A stretch of DNA of 64,000 bases from Chaetoderma sp. LZ-2023a (Eukaryota; Mollusca; Caudofoveata; Chaetodermatida; Chaetodermatidae): NCBI GenBank assembly GCA_034401795.1, contig CM067360.1, positions 49,748,573-49,812,572 of the forward strand, read 5' to 3'. Under the pieces are notes generated by a model that saw only the letters and a list, made by a program, of their open reading frames with translations, made no database searches and was not told where the DNA came from. This document shows, piece by piece, positions 34,735-45,863 of the stretch (the first letter of the stretch is position 1; every line of letters starts with the position of its first letter). The position numbers were made by a program, and so were the translations under genes.

Positions 34735-35640
34735 TCACAAAGTGCAGAATCTGTAATCTTGAGACGGTGAATTGAGACGATTGTGACCAGTCCTCAGTCT
34801 GAAGATACATGTCTGATCCTCCCTACTGAGGCTGTGTATTGCATCATTATGCTGCCTGCTGGTGGTTCTTGTAGCTTTAATAATATGCTTCAGTTCTTCA
34901 ACGTCACCCTCACAGTTGAACTGTTCTTTATTTGACCCTTCCTTAGCGAGTTGATCAGCTTTGTCATTTCCTAATATGCCACAATGCGAGGGGATCCACT
35001 GTAAGTTGACATTGTTCTCCTTAGCCAGTTGCAATTAAATCTGTACTTTCCTTTCCACTCTCCAGCGCCTGGAGCGCTGAGAGGGAGTCTGTCAGGAAGA
35101 CAATATTTTCATTTCTGGTTTTTCGTTGTATCAGCATTTGGCTAGCTAAGATCAGTGCCTGGATTTCTGCAGTGTAATTGCTACAGTGCTTCCCTGTTTG
35201 CAAGTATGAGTGTTATATCTCCACATGGAAACCGAATGTGAGCACCTGCCCCTCCATTCTTGACAGCCTGGATAGCTGATCCATCTGTATAAACATGTAT
35301 CCATTCTTCCTCAGGGTAGTTTTCTGCAATATGACTCAATGCAAGAACTTTGTTTGTCACCTCTGCTTGATCTCCCTTGCTTTCAATCCCTGGAATCGAG
35401 GGCCAGATTGAAATTGTGTTTTCTATTTCAGAAGCGTTCCACGGTTCCCTCTCAGAGATAGCAGTTATGTTTCTACATCTGGGAAGATGTCCGACTCTCT
35501 GTTTCTTTCAATTTTCTTTGATTTTAATGAGAAATTATTCCTTTTGAGCCTTCCTCTAGACATTTGGTGAGTCAGCATATGCATGGGATGGTGACGCATC
35601 AATTTGAATTTCTCGTATTGAATCTCGGCCTTGATTTCTC
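34735..35640 (-). pseudogene. Non-LTR retrotransposon ORF2, RNase H domain
   Basis: On the minus strand from about 35640: a linker region, then WIHVYTDGSA (near 35310), SNYTAEIQALILASQML, IVFLTDSLSALQALESG and LQWIPSHCGILGNDKADQLA. These are the DGS, E, DS and N..AD catalytic positions of a cellular-type RNase H carried by LINEs of the I/Jockey-like groups. Frameshifts lie near 35030 and 35210 and stops near 35520-35560. The RT is missing. It would remove RNA from the RNA-DNA hybrid. The 3' end lies near 34475. Confidence 0.88.
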
Positions 35641-35712
35641 ATCTCTGCGAGAGTGGCTGGATAACAACTAATATAATATTAAATAATACGCAATGAAATC
35701 ATCATATGTTAT

Positions 35713-36030
35713 GTTGTTACTACCTCCTTGCATTACTATTGCTCTTTCCTTGTCTGAAGGGAAGCGTAGTAGGATGAATTTTTTACAGCCATTGTTTGCT
35801 GGGTATTGTGGTTGCAGAGTGACTGAAGACTCCTTCAGGTATCTCCATAGTCTCTCTAATGATGAGATCCATAGTAATTTGCTTGAATGATATATCTCAG
35901 AATGAGGCAAGAAGAGGGTTAATCCAATACCCAGCGCCACTGAGCAGGTCATTAAGCACAATGACAACCTTATTGGCTGATAGCTATCACATGCCCTTGT
36001 TGATAGCAACCAAGACTTCATTCATTTTCC
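35713..36030 (+). repeat. DIRS-4 left terminal inverted repeat
   Basis: Inverted match to 53545-53872, for example CAATACCCAGCGCCACTGAG (35920 region) and TGCATTACTATTGCTCT. It begins GTTGTTACTAC. Confidence 0.9.
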
Positions 36031-36544
36031 TACTTCTGAAGTGGAAGGTGAATACAAAATTTTCAAAGACTTAAAAGTTGGTTCAACTTTTGCGTTTTGC
36101 TGTGATTAAGTAGAGTTAATGGATTTCATCAAGGATGTCAGAAAAACATAGGAAACCTTCAAGATAAGTGGTTTGTCAGTTCTTGAGACTTAGTTATGAT
36201 TTTAATGATCATTTCTAATTTCGTGGTAGGCACGTTACTAGTTTTAGTGCTTGCGCCAAGAGTGTCTTATGGACTATAATTTGTCCACTTTGCTCCTTCA
36301 TTATTATCGGTAGCATGTATAAGCTTCTGAATTGTCATGCTCGCTGTATTTGAACATGACCTGCATTATCTCACGTCAACATACTCTCTCAAAAGAATAA
36401 TATAAATCACTGATTTATCAGAGATCGTAGGGTCTCTATTATTATTATTATTATTATTTTTATATTGAGCTTAGCGTTGCCTATCCTTGAGTCACACATT
36501 GGGGCTTTTTCTCTATCAGTCTCTCTGTTTATTTACGATTTAGA

Positions 36545-36914
36545 TTTGAAAAAATTGCCAAAGAAAGACAAAGAGAAGGTCAAAGATAAGAGCGATTCAA
36601 TAAGATGTCCATCTGGCAGTTGCCACATTCCATAAAATCTGAACACGTTGGTCATGTGTGTTTAAAGTGTACATCATATACCTATGAGTCTTTTTGCTGG
36701 ATATGCGAGTCATGGTCCCAAACCATCGGCTGACCTTTTTCAAATCTCTTTCGCTTGCTCTTGCTAATTTTCCTGTTTCTGGGAATCCTTCTTCAAGGTA
36801 GCTGACTAAGATAAAGGCCAAACCTGAGGCCACAGCTGATTCAGCCATTCTGGAGAGAATCGTGCAGTTCATGGAGTGTCTTCAGAAACAAACTAAGTTT
36901 TACTACCTCAGTAG
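36545..36914 (+). pseudogene. DIRS-4 ORF1, first part, cut by the Penelope insertion
   Basis: A basic start (KLPKKDKEKVKDKSD) is followed by a Cys/His cluster: C-x4-CH, then, after a one-frame slip, GHVCLKC and CWICESW. The spacing matches DIRS-2 (HVCLKC...CGICKGW). A helix-like stretch ending ILERIVQFMECLQKQ follows. The frame reaches TCAGTAG at 36908-36914, where the Penelope element begins. The downstream half resumes at 47236 in the same frame. Confidence 0.82.
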
Positions 36915-36923
36915 TTTAAAGGA

Positions 36924-37610
36924 TTACCAATCAGCGTGATTAATACAGATGGGATCCATACAGTGAAGTTGGTGGATCCAGAATTTCTCACGATCCTTGC
37001 GGGGAGCCATTGCTCCTGTGCTATCAGCGTCATGGCGGAGTACTTCTATGATCCTATAGTTTAAGGAATGGTGATTAGTGAGATTAAAGTGTATAGCGAC
37101 AGGTGTGTCTTTCTTGTTCTTAATGTCCCTAAAATGTTCCTTAATACGTACTTGGAATTCACGTTTTGTTTCTCCCACGTACTGTTTATAACACTTGGTG
37201 CATGTTAGTAAATAAATAACATTGCTTGTTTGACAAAATGTTTTTGTTTTTATATAATATTTGAGCCGTGTGTGAGCTTCTGAATGTCTGAGATTGGTCC
37301 ATGTTGTGGCAAAAGTTGCAATTTCGTTTTGTGCATGGTTCGATTGGGTTGGCTGTGGTTGTGCCCTGTTGTCCCGCCCTTTTTGGGTCTATAAATTTAG
37401 CGAACAGTGTGTCTTTAAAAGATGGATTACATCTATAGCCAAACAGAGGCTTCTCTGTGAAGGTGGCTCTACACTGGGGCTGCTTTGGAGTTGGTCCCAG
37501 TGGCGTAGGATAATTTTTTTGGCAAGTTCACTGTGTGAGTGAAAGTAAAAAATGCACAGAATCCTGTTGTTTTGGGGTTTCTTCTGTTCAGGTTTCGCGT
37601 TTTGCTCTGG
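36924..37610 (-). pseudogene. Penelope-like element, linker and GIY-YIG endonuclease domain
   Basis: Reading down from 37610: a linker with CRATFTEKPLFGYRCN and FIDPKRAGQQG, a Cys motif CTKRNCNFC (near 37330), then after a one-base deletion near 37280 the GIY-YIG core YLLTCTKCYKQYVGETKRE. VRIKEHFRDI, PVAIHFNLTNH and EKFWIHQLHC follow to the stop at 36924. The domain would nick the target and prime reverse transcription. Stops also lie near 37570-37600. It is the most complete of three endonuclease copies here (others at 14252 and 23735). Confidence 0.92.
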
Positions 37611-37632
37611 CTGCTTTGGTCAGGGTTTTGTC

Positions 37633-37830
37633 TCACTCATTTGCTGGGTAGCCTCTGTTCATATAGTGGTGAACAGTGTTATGGGCATGCTTGAGATTGC
37701 TACAGGTGCGTTTTAATATTAAAAACTGGCCGTATGTGTTTGCTTTTTTAGTGGATTTAGGATGGGCTGACGAGTAGTGTAGGTATCCATTAGTGTCCGT
37801 GGGTTTGGTGTGTAGATCAAACCCAAGGTT
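37633..37830 (-). pseudogene. Penelope-like RT, thumb segment (downstream of the DIRS-3 insertion)
   Basis: Reads NLGFDLHTKPTDTNGYLHYS, then SAHPKSTKKANTYGQFLILK and RTCSNLKHA. This is the standard sequence that follows the FLDT motif in Penelope reverse transcriptases. The matching upstream half ends at 44991, so the two parts were one gene before DIRS-3 inserted. A stop near 37633 ends this segment. Confidence 0.92.
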
Positions 37831-37833
37831 GTT

Positions 37834-38150
37834 ATTACACCACAAAAACATCCATTACCGTTCAATCACTACTTGCTAAATCAATTATCTGCATTTAGCT
37901 ATCAGAATAAGATTTTTATGCCAGCATATACACCTCCCATGCCTATTCCTATTAATATGGACCCTCAACCAGGCTACTGGTTAAGTCCATCTCCAGCATA
38001 CTGACAGCTATAGACTGGCACCAGTCTATACTCACCCCATAGTGACGCTTGTCACTAAGCGCGCTTGCGCATGCGCACTGGAGCCCAAATAGGAAACAGA
38101 TTAACTTTTCAATTATTCTGCGTGCAGAACAACTGCTTAAAATATTCGTC
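37834..38150 (+). repeat. DIRS-3 left terminal inverted repeat with hairpin
   Basis: Inverted match to 44650-44990. It includes a perfect hairpin TATAGACTGG / CCAGTCTATA at 38009-38030 and a CpG-rich patch GCGCGCTTGCGCATGCGCA near 38059-38078. Confidence 0.92.
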
Positions 38151-38769
38151 TAAGTTTTTTGTGCTTTGCGCTGTGTCAGCTTACACTTGAAGGACTTCCT
38201 CACTCTAAGATATGCCTATTATGAAGTCCCATCTCCCAAAATTATGTTTTTGGAACTATTTCGTGGTTATGCTGAACTTTATAACTATGTATATAGATGT
38301 TACCGGTTTTCGTGGGTTTCGTTTTCGTGGTAACAACTTTAACATGCCTACTGTAAGTCATCATCATATAAAACACTTGATTACTCCAGTGAACCCTTAA
38401 TCACTCAGTTAAAAGAAAAAATAGTGAGTTCTCGTTTCGTGGTAACTTAATTACTATGCCGTATATCATCATCATCATATTAATTCTCTAGCATTTAACC
38501 AAGAGCCCTTATCAATTTACCTCTAGTGCATTATAAGGATTATTATTTATCTCTATGCAAGTTTGTTTTCTTGTCGGTAGGGATTTTGATTTCTAATTTG
38601 AACTTTCCCGCCTTTTTAGAAGTGCGTTTTATGTTTCTAGTCTTCATTTACGATTTTCTAAGCGGTATGCTTCTTCTTTTCGTTCGCTGATCATACCGCC
38701 AGTCCTGTAAGTGACTATCGACATGATCATAGGCGGTATGCTTCATTTTTACGCTTTTTTCGTTTTTAG

Positions 38770-41480
38770 GAGTCCGCTAAAGATATCTTCTGCTATTAAG
38801 GAAGCTAGGAAACAGGATGTTTCTTCAAGTTCTAACGATAGCCTGAAGGCTAGCGGGCGTTCCCGCAAATGGGGGAAACCAATCCCTCTAACCTCCATGC
38901 AGGTTAAGAAATCTAAGCAGAAGTCTATAGCGACTAAGCTCTCGAAGGTGGACTCGTGTAGTGCACCGGGTCAAACCCACATAAGACTTGAGGGTGACGG
39001 CATAACCCACAAGCCGTGGTGGCGGAGGCTGAGGCTGACGTCCATAAGGCTGGTTCTTATGCTAATGCCAATTTTTCGATAAGAAAAAGAAATCTAAGCA
39101 GAAGTCTAGAGCGACTAAGCTCTCGAAGGTGGGCTCGTGTAGTGCACCGGGTCAAACCCACCTACGACTTGAGGGTGACGGGTATAACCCACAAGCAGTG
39201 GTGGCTGAGGCTGATGTCCATAAGGCTGGACCTTATGCAAATGCCAAATTTTCGATTGTACCGGTCGTCAAGGTTTTTTCTAGCTCGCCCATTGCCAAGA
39301 ATTTGATTTCTAGTCTTGCTAGTTCTTCCGGTTCCGTTGTTGTGGACTCGGGTCCTCTGGACTCAGGTTTGCTTCCTTTTTCCGTTCTAACTTCCGGTTT
39401 AGCAAGACATCCGGGTCTTCAGGATCCGGTTCTTTCTTCTCTGGCGTCCGTTTCCGGTAGGACTTCCGGTTTGGCAGGAAATCCAGGTCGTCAAGATCCG
39501 GTTATTACTTCCGTTCCGTCCGTTTCCGGTATGTCTTCCGTTTTTGTAGGACACCCAGGTCTTCAAGATCTGGTTCCTAGTACCATTTCCGGTTTTAGCA
39601 GCACTTCCGGTGATGCCGGATATCCAGGGTCTGTGGACTCCTATTATTTTTCGTCTTCCGATAGAAGCACTTCCGCTTCCAGTTTGGATTCCTGTCTGTA
39701 CACTTCTGCTTCTGTTTCTAGACGTGTACTTCCGGGTCGTTCAGACTCGGATAGACTTCCGTCCTCTGGACAGGGGTTACTTCCATTTTCTGGATCTACC
39801 TCCATTTTTTCCGTATCCGGTCTGATTTCCGGTTTTGCGTATTTCCGGTTCCTTTGTTTATTCTGTTTTTTTACTGTACATCTGGGTTCAGTTTCCGGTT
39901 GTCTTCTTCCGGTTTGCGCATTTCCGTTTCCTATTTTTTCACTTCCGGATTCGTACATCCAGGGATAGGGTCATTACCGGTTTTATGGTGTTCTATGATT
40001 AACTTCCATTTCTGTTTTCATTTTTTGGATTTCCGGTGATAGCTCTTACTGAGATTCCAGGTTAGTTTTATTTCAGTAAGTGCTTTTAAAAATCGGAATG
40101 TTTAATTGCTGAAATATTAATTCCGAGGCATTGCCAGTCTTAAAGTCTCTCTTGAAATTGTAGATATTCAGCGTTTATTCTTTTATCAGTGAAACATTTC
40201 AACGTAATTAAAGACTCTTGAAGAAAATCCCCGTTTCTAGCGTAATTCTTAGTCTAATTCTGACAGGCGCTGAAAGGAATAGTTTCAGTAGTGGATTTAT
40301 AGAGAAGAGAATGGCTCTAAGATTAATGATTAAAAGAGCTAGAAAACGCTGAGAATAGAGAAATAAAATTATAGTGAAGGAAGAAGGAATAAAAGCCGAG
40401 TTTTTGATTCTGCGTTGTTACAGTCATGGCTTAGGTGAGTCTTTTTGCTTAGATTTTATATCGCCTCTGTTTTTCAGCGTTTTGTTTTGTGTTTTCATCC
40501 CGTAGTGTTTAATCATAATCAAGTATTAGTGTTTTGTGTATTTAACATCCAGATGTTCCCGGGATTCATTTTCAGTCTATCAATCATTCCTTTTATTAGC
40601 ATTTCAATCTCAATGACATCCGTCTTTACATGATGATAATATTGGTTCTAAGTCTTTAATAATAATGAGTAAGATAAGTATAGGTCTCTTCCTTCATCCT
40701 CTGCTCCTTCTCCTGCTAAAGTTTTCTACTAGTCATGTTCTCTTTCCTCTCTCTCGCTCTCTTTCTGTCTTTCTTTTTTCCCTCCTCTGGGTTTTTTCCT
40801 GTATTACATCATCTATCTATCCTATCCAGGGATCTTCTGGTCCTGTTCTTTCCTCTTCGTCTTCCATTCTTCTTTATTCCTCTCTTCCTCCTTCTTCTTC
40901 CTCTTTTGATCATCTTGATCTGATTGTTTCTGTCCTTCTCTCTTTTGATCTTGAGTTTCTAATTGTTGTTTACGGTCTGGTTTTTTCATTGTTTTCTGTT
41001 GTTAGGGATTCGTCCCTTGTTCGTTCTTTCATGTCAGCTTTTTTTTCTATTCTTTCCATGTCCTCTGGTCAGGATGTTGTATCTGTTCACATTCCTTCTG
41101 ATCAATCTTTTCCTTTTCTGATTCTTTACGTTTTTCTAACCTTCTAGATTCCAAGAGGCCTTGCTCTCCTCTTTCCATTTGAACTGTTGATTCTATGGCC
41201 TCTGGTGACTCTTCTCATCTCTTTTCTTCTTCATCTCCTAATCTTTCTTCTTATTCTTCTATTACCTAGTCGGTCAGGGCTGAGGAGATTTTGTCCAGTC
41301 AAGGTCTTCAGATGTCTGGTCCCTGTCTCTCTGGTGGATTGCTTAGACTCTCTCTTCTTTTTAAAGACAAGTTTTCTATTAGACCTTCCTTCTTTTGTGT
41401 CGGCTCTTTCCTCTTTTAATTCCTTTTTTCTTGTCTCCTCTGGTCTTTTCAATTGACAATTTGGTCATTATAACGTTAGT
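38770..41480 (+). pseudogene. DIRS-3 ORF1 (gag-like), lacking the Cys/His cluster
   Basis: Follows TTTTTAG|GAGTCC, the same acceptor-like site as in DIRS-2. Compared with DIRS-2 the sequence jumps from just after GAGTCCG(C/G)TAAA to the part matching SSATRAAKQD (here SSAIKEARKQD), so about 350 bases with the Cys/His cluster are deleted. A 181-bp tandem duplication (38906-39086 and 39087-39258) follows. A Ser/Gly-rich stretch has imperfect repeats around HPGLQDPV and NPGRQDPV (39400-39560), then comes an almost pure pyrimidine tract (40660-41480). Frames are repeatedly broken. Confidence 0.8.
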
Positions 41481-41665
41481 TTTCTTTGTGAATTATGTTA
41501 ATTCTAAGGAATTTATACATACATGAGAGCATGCAGCCTAGGGTAGGTTTTCATACCCTGTCATTAAATCTTAGTAAAATGATCTCTATTCACTCTGAAA
41601 CATTCATATCTGCATTAATTTTAATTTAACAAGGGGGTATGTCATGATTAAATCTCATGATTCTT

Positions 41666-42981
41666 ACTCCCAAGTCAAGATGGAGATCATCTCCCAGATC
41701 TTTTCCAGTCTAGATCAGGGTATGTGGTCGTTTCCATGGACCAAAATGATGCCTTCTTTCATGTTTTCATTTACCCTTCCTTCAATAAATTCCTGAGTTT
41801 TGCTTACTCAGATCGAGTTTGGCAGTTTCGCGTCATGTCTTTTGGCCTGACCACGGCTCCTTTTCTTTTTCTCATAGTCTCGGCCGTGGCAGAAATTATC
41901 ACTGTCGTTCTATCCATCTCTACGTTTATATAGACGATTGGTTAGTAAAGTAAGTCTTCTTCAATTCTCTCAGGAATTCTTGCTGAGGTTTGCGGTCTTG
42001 CATGCATCCTAGGGTGGATTTTAAATCTAAAGAAATCAAGCCTAGTTCCATCTCATATCCTTACACATCTAGGCGTTTCTTTCGACCTGGTCCGCGGTCT
42101 AGTCTTCTCCTCAGATCCAAGGATAGAGGCTTTATCAGTGGCAATGGAAATCCTGTCTTCTCCCATGGTAAGAGCAAGATTCTTTTTAAGAGTGCTAGGA
42201 CTAATGGTCAGTGTAGAAAAGTAATTCCTTGGGCGGCGCTGATGAGAAGACCCTTCCAAATGTATTTAATGTCCCTTTGGAAGCAGTCATTCCACTCTAT
42301 TTAACATCAGATTCCTATCAGAGAACATTTGATCCCTCATCTAGATTTTTGGAGGGATCGTTCTCTGCTTCTGATGGGTGTTCCACTGGTTAAGTCCTCC
42401 CCATAGGCGATTATCTTCACAGACGCTTCCCAGGAGGGTTGGGGAGCAGTCTGGGACTCCCTGTCAGTTTCCGGCCTTTGGTCCCTGGTGGAGTCGATAG
42501 CCCATATCAACATTTTGGAGTTGTGGGCTGTCAAGAAGGCTCTCCTTTCATGGTCAGATCTTGTGATAGGTCTCAAAGTCTCAATTCGGTCAAACAATTC
42601 GACGGTGGTGTCTTATGTCAACAGGCAGGAGTTACAAGGTCATCTCTCCTTTGTCTAGAAGTGTGGAATCTTCTCTTGTGGTGCCGCAAGAGGCAGATTT
42701 TTCTAGTGTACTCCCATGTGCCAGGCAGTCTGGATTTTCTGGTGGACCAACTGTCACGTCCCAGCAAGTTCGCACACACAGAGTGGCAGTTACAGAAGTC
42801 GGTTGTCAGAGCGTTTTACAGTCTTATGGATCGTCCTCTAGTAGATCTGTTCACGACCTTTCTGAATGCCCAGATCTCCTCTTACATGTCTCCTTTTCCG
42901 GGCAGTCAAGCCCTGGCGGTGGATGCTCTGTCTCAGTCCTGGACAGGAATGTTCGCCCATGCCTTCCCTCCAACAATTTGA
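41666..42981 (+). pseudogene. DIRS-3 reverse transcriptase, RNase H and linker region
   Basis: Motif A is degenerate (SMDQNDAFFHVFI against SIDLKDAYF in DIRS-1), motif B reads SFGLTTAPFLF, and motif C is intact as YIDDWLV (codons 41927-41938) in another frame. RNase H appears at about 42415-42770 with FTDASQEGWGAVW, but the SDN motif reads SNNSTVVSYVN, so the catalytic Asp is Asn. HVPGSLDFLVDQLSR and the DIRS linker (VDLFTTFLNAQIS, MFAHAFPPTI) follow. The N-terminal RT region upstream of motif A is deleted or unrecognisable (41480-41660). Confidence 0.9.
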
Positions 42982-42989
42982 TTCCGTTA

Positions 42990-44215
42990 GTCTTGAAGAA
43001 GGTCAAGGACCAAGATTGCGAGGTTCTTCTGATAGCTCCCTTTTGGCCCAAGAGGATTTGGTTTATAGACTTTCTAGATCTTCTGGTAGACTTCCCTCAT
43101 CTTTTTCCCGTATCCCAGGATCTTCTATCTCAAGTAAGAGGTCTTTGTGTGCATCCAAATCCAGAAATTTTCAATCAGTGCGTTTGGAGAATCTCGAGTC
43201 TGAGGTCCTCGAGAATAATTCTTCTTCAAGATCTCAGGAAATTATTGACTCTGCCAGAAGGGAATCGACCTGTCGAGTTTACAAGGGTCGACTTAACATT
43301 TTTTGATGAGTGGTTTTCAGACCAAGGTTTCGTGCCCGATTCTGTTTCTATACCACAAGTATTAGATTTTTTATCCTATCTGTTTGATTCTTTACATTTG
43401 TCAGCTAATACGGTCAGGGGATATAGATTTTCTCTGGCGTCTTCCCTTCCTTGTCTTCTGAATGCTGATGTCAAGGATACGAAGACTCTTAATAGTTTTA
43501 TTAGAGGTCTAGGTAATATTCGTCCTTCGATTGCTACGCTTTTACCTTCCTGGAATTTGGCTTTGGTTCTTCATGTTTTGGCAGGTCGCCATTTTGAACC
43601 TATTTCTTCTATCAGTATTAAGCTTTTAACTCTCAAAACTGTTTTTTCTTGTTGCTGCTGCCTCTGCTAGAAGGCGTTCAGAGATTCATGCTCTTTCTGC
43701 TGAAAAGGATAGATTTATAGTTTCAGGAGACGGTTTGGTTTTATATCCCAGAAGGGACCTTTTATCTAAACTCAGTCTACCCGCTTTCCTGCTAGTCCGA
43801 TCATTTTAAAATCTTTATCGTTTTTTTCGCTATCCGATAAATTTTGGTGTCCTGTTAGGGCATTAAGAACCTACAAACAGCGAACCGATTTTAAAACAGT
43901 CGATCCATCCAATTTATGCGTTTCCTACGCGGAAGAGTTATCTAAGCCGGTCTCAAAATCTACGATTGCCAGATGGAATTGTGAGACAATTAAGCTTTGT
44001 TATGAGATAGCCTCACCGGATAAAATTAATCTCTCCCAGATTAAAGCCCATGCGTTAGAGGTATGGCTACTTCTTTCGCTCTTGACGGTTCGTCTTTAGA
44101 TGAGGTCATGCAGGTGGCAGGATGGAAATCTGAATCCACTTTTACATCCTTTTATCTCAAAGACCAGCCTCCTTCTTTCGTAACATTACTATTTTAACTA
44201 AAAAAGCCGAAGACC
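42990..44215 (+). pseudogene. DIRS-3 tyrosine recombinase
   Basis: N-terminal part: CRVYKGRLNIF, then FDEWFSDQGFVPD, SANTVRGYRFSLASSLPC and GLGNIRPSIATLLPSWNLAL. The first catalytic region reads ASARRRSEIHALS in a shifted frame near 43650-43690. The His-x-x-Arg motif lost one base near 44050 (CATGCGTTAGAGG in place of His-Asp-Val-Arg). VAGWKSESTFTSFYLK with the tyrosine is kept near 44115-44160. Many frameshifts, so inactive. Confidence 0.9.
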
Positions 44216-44461
44216 ATTTACCAAGCATTTTCCACCATTTTCGTTAGGACTGTGTGTATGTGAGAAATGGTGAGAGTCTTCTTTTGGTTTTTATTTATTT
44301 CTTTAAGTTCAAGTTTTCCTTATTTGTTAATCACGGTGTGATTGAGTTAAATGCACTATTATGTTATGTTATTAACATTTGGATAAGATTGGTTCGATTT
44401 TTATCCTTGTTTATTGATTCTCAAATCTCCTCTCACCTAATGTTTAAATGGGGCACTGACC

Positions 44462-44615
44462 AAATCTACGCGTTTAGCAAGTAGTGATTGAACGTTAATG
44501 GATCTTTTTGAGGTGTAATAACAACCCCCCACAGACCCCCCTTGTGGGTTGATCTGTTGTTTTATTAACCACTATAAAAACATACTTACCGTTCAATCAC
44601 TACGACCCGGTCTCA
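44462..44615 (+). repeat. DIRS-3 internal complementary region
   Basis: The left half (TTTAGCAAGTAGTGATTGAA to GTGTAATAACAAC) complements the left end at 37831-37880. The right half complements the right end at 44905-44988. The junction contains AACAAC, that is GTTGTT on the other strand, as at the left genomic edge. Confidence 0.92.
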
Positions 44616-44649
44616 GCCACCCCGCGTGGTAAGATTTGAGAATAGGCCT

Positions 44650-44990
44650 TTAATATTTAGCACTTAAATTTAGAAAAGTGAATCTGTTTCCTATTTGGGC
44701 TCCAGTGTGCACGCGCAAGCGCTCTTAGTGACAAGCGTCACTATGGGGTGAGTATAGACTGGTGCCAGTCTATAGCTGTCAGTATGCTGGAGATGGACTT
44801 AACCAGTAGCCTGGTTGAGGGTCCATATTAATAGGAATAGGCATGGGGAGGTGTGTATGCAGGCATAAAAATCTTATTCTGATAGCTAAATGCAGATAAT
44901 TGATTTAGCAAGTAGTGATTGAACGGTAAGTATGTTTTTATAGTGGTTAATAAAACAACAGACCAACCCACAAGGGGGTTCTGTGGGGTT
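44650..44990 (-). repeat. DIRS-3 right terminal inverted repeat and end
   Basis: Inverted match to 37834-38150, including the TAGACTGG(T)GCCAGTCTA hairpin. The outer tail runs to GTGGGG at 44988. Confidence 0.92.
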
Positions 44991-45829
44991 TTTTTGTCCG
45001 CTTTGATGTAGACGCGTGTGTCCAGAAAGGTGATGGATGTTGCAGATTTCTCTGTTGTAAATTTGATGGTTGGGTGTGAGTTATTCATATGTTGTATGAA
45101 TGTTTCAAAATTTTCCAAACCTGATGGACATATTATGAATATGTCATCAATGTATCTGAGATAGAGTGTTGGCTGAAGTTCTGCTTTTGAGAGAAGAGTT
45201 TCTTCTAGATTGGCCATACAGATTATGGCATAGCTGGGTGCCACTTTGGTGCCCATAGCTGTACCTCCTGTCTGGAGGTGGTGCTCGTTGTCGAATTCAA
45301 AATTGTTACACGTGAGGACTATTTTGAGTAGCCGTAGAAGGGAACGTGGTGTAACGTTCCCGGGTGTTCCATTCTTTTGTAGAAACTGTGCTACCGCTCT
45401 TATGCCTTCTCGGTGGGGGATATTAGTGTATAGTGCAGTGACATCCATGGTGACAAGGATAGCATTGTCGCTCACTTTGCCAAATTTGTCAAGTTTGTTG
45501 ATGAAATCAGTGGTGTCACGTACATAAGACTTAACCTTGTTGAGGTTAATTTTGAGATGTTCATCTATGAAACTGCTGATGTGTTCAGTCGAGCTACCAT
45601 TGCCACTTATTATGGGTCTTCCAGGGACTTGGTTGTCCTGATGGTTTTTAAGTATCTTTGGGAGAAGATAGAACCTGGCAGTGTGTGAGTTATCAACTCT
45701 TATGCCGTTTGCTATATCTGTACTAATTTCACCGCTAAGGACCATGTCTGTAATAGCCGTTTTGACTATTTCAGCGTGTTCAGTGGTGAGATCAGTGTCC
45801 TGTTTGAGGTAATATTTGGTGTCGCTCAA
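44991..45829 (-). pseudogene. Penelope-like reverse transcriptase, palm (upstream of the DIRS-3 insertion)
   Basis: An open frame of 280 own codons. Motif A is VTMDVTALYTNIPHREGI (residues 127-144), the B-type motif is TGGTAMGTKVAPSYA (187-201), the active site YIDD is at 226-229, and FLDTRVYIKADKK ends at residue 280. The frame then reads 53 meaningless codons into the DIRS-3 terminal repeat. The true continuation is at 37830-37633. Upstream, the block that normally lies between VITQLR and QLSDTKYYL (near 45825) is missing, so an N-terminal RT part is deleted. Penelope RTs copy RNA at nicked targets. Confidence 0.95.
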
Positions 45830-45863
45830 TTGTCTTAGTTGCGTTATAACCTTTCATTCATTT

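Larger units (their letters stand above)
37831..44990 (+). mobile_element. DIRS-3: DIRS-type retrotransposon inserted in the Penelope RT
   Basis: Left edge GTTATTACACC after AAGGTT; right edge GTGGGG followed by GTT and a T run. Inverted terminal repeats (37834-38150 and 44650-44990), an internal complementary region (44462-44615) and the full gene order are present. Both outer flanks are Penelope RT sequence in the same (minus) orientation. Length is about 7.2 kb. Closely related to DIRS-2. It is the youngest element of the nest, but its ORFs already contain many frameshifts. Confidence 0.95.

Noticed and set aside
45246..45527. Plus-strand frames opposite the Penelope RT
   Set aside because: Shadows of a clearly recognised minus-strand RT.
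45000..45829. 333-residue RT as a complete protein
   Set aside because: The last 53 residues are a read-through into the DIRS-3 terminal repeat and do not belong to the RT.
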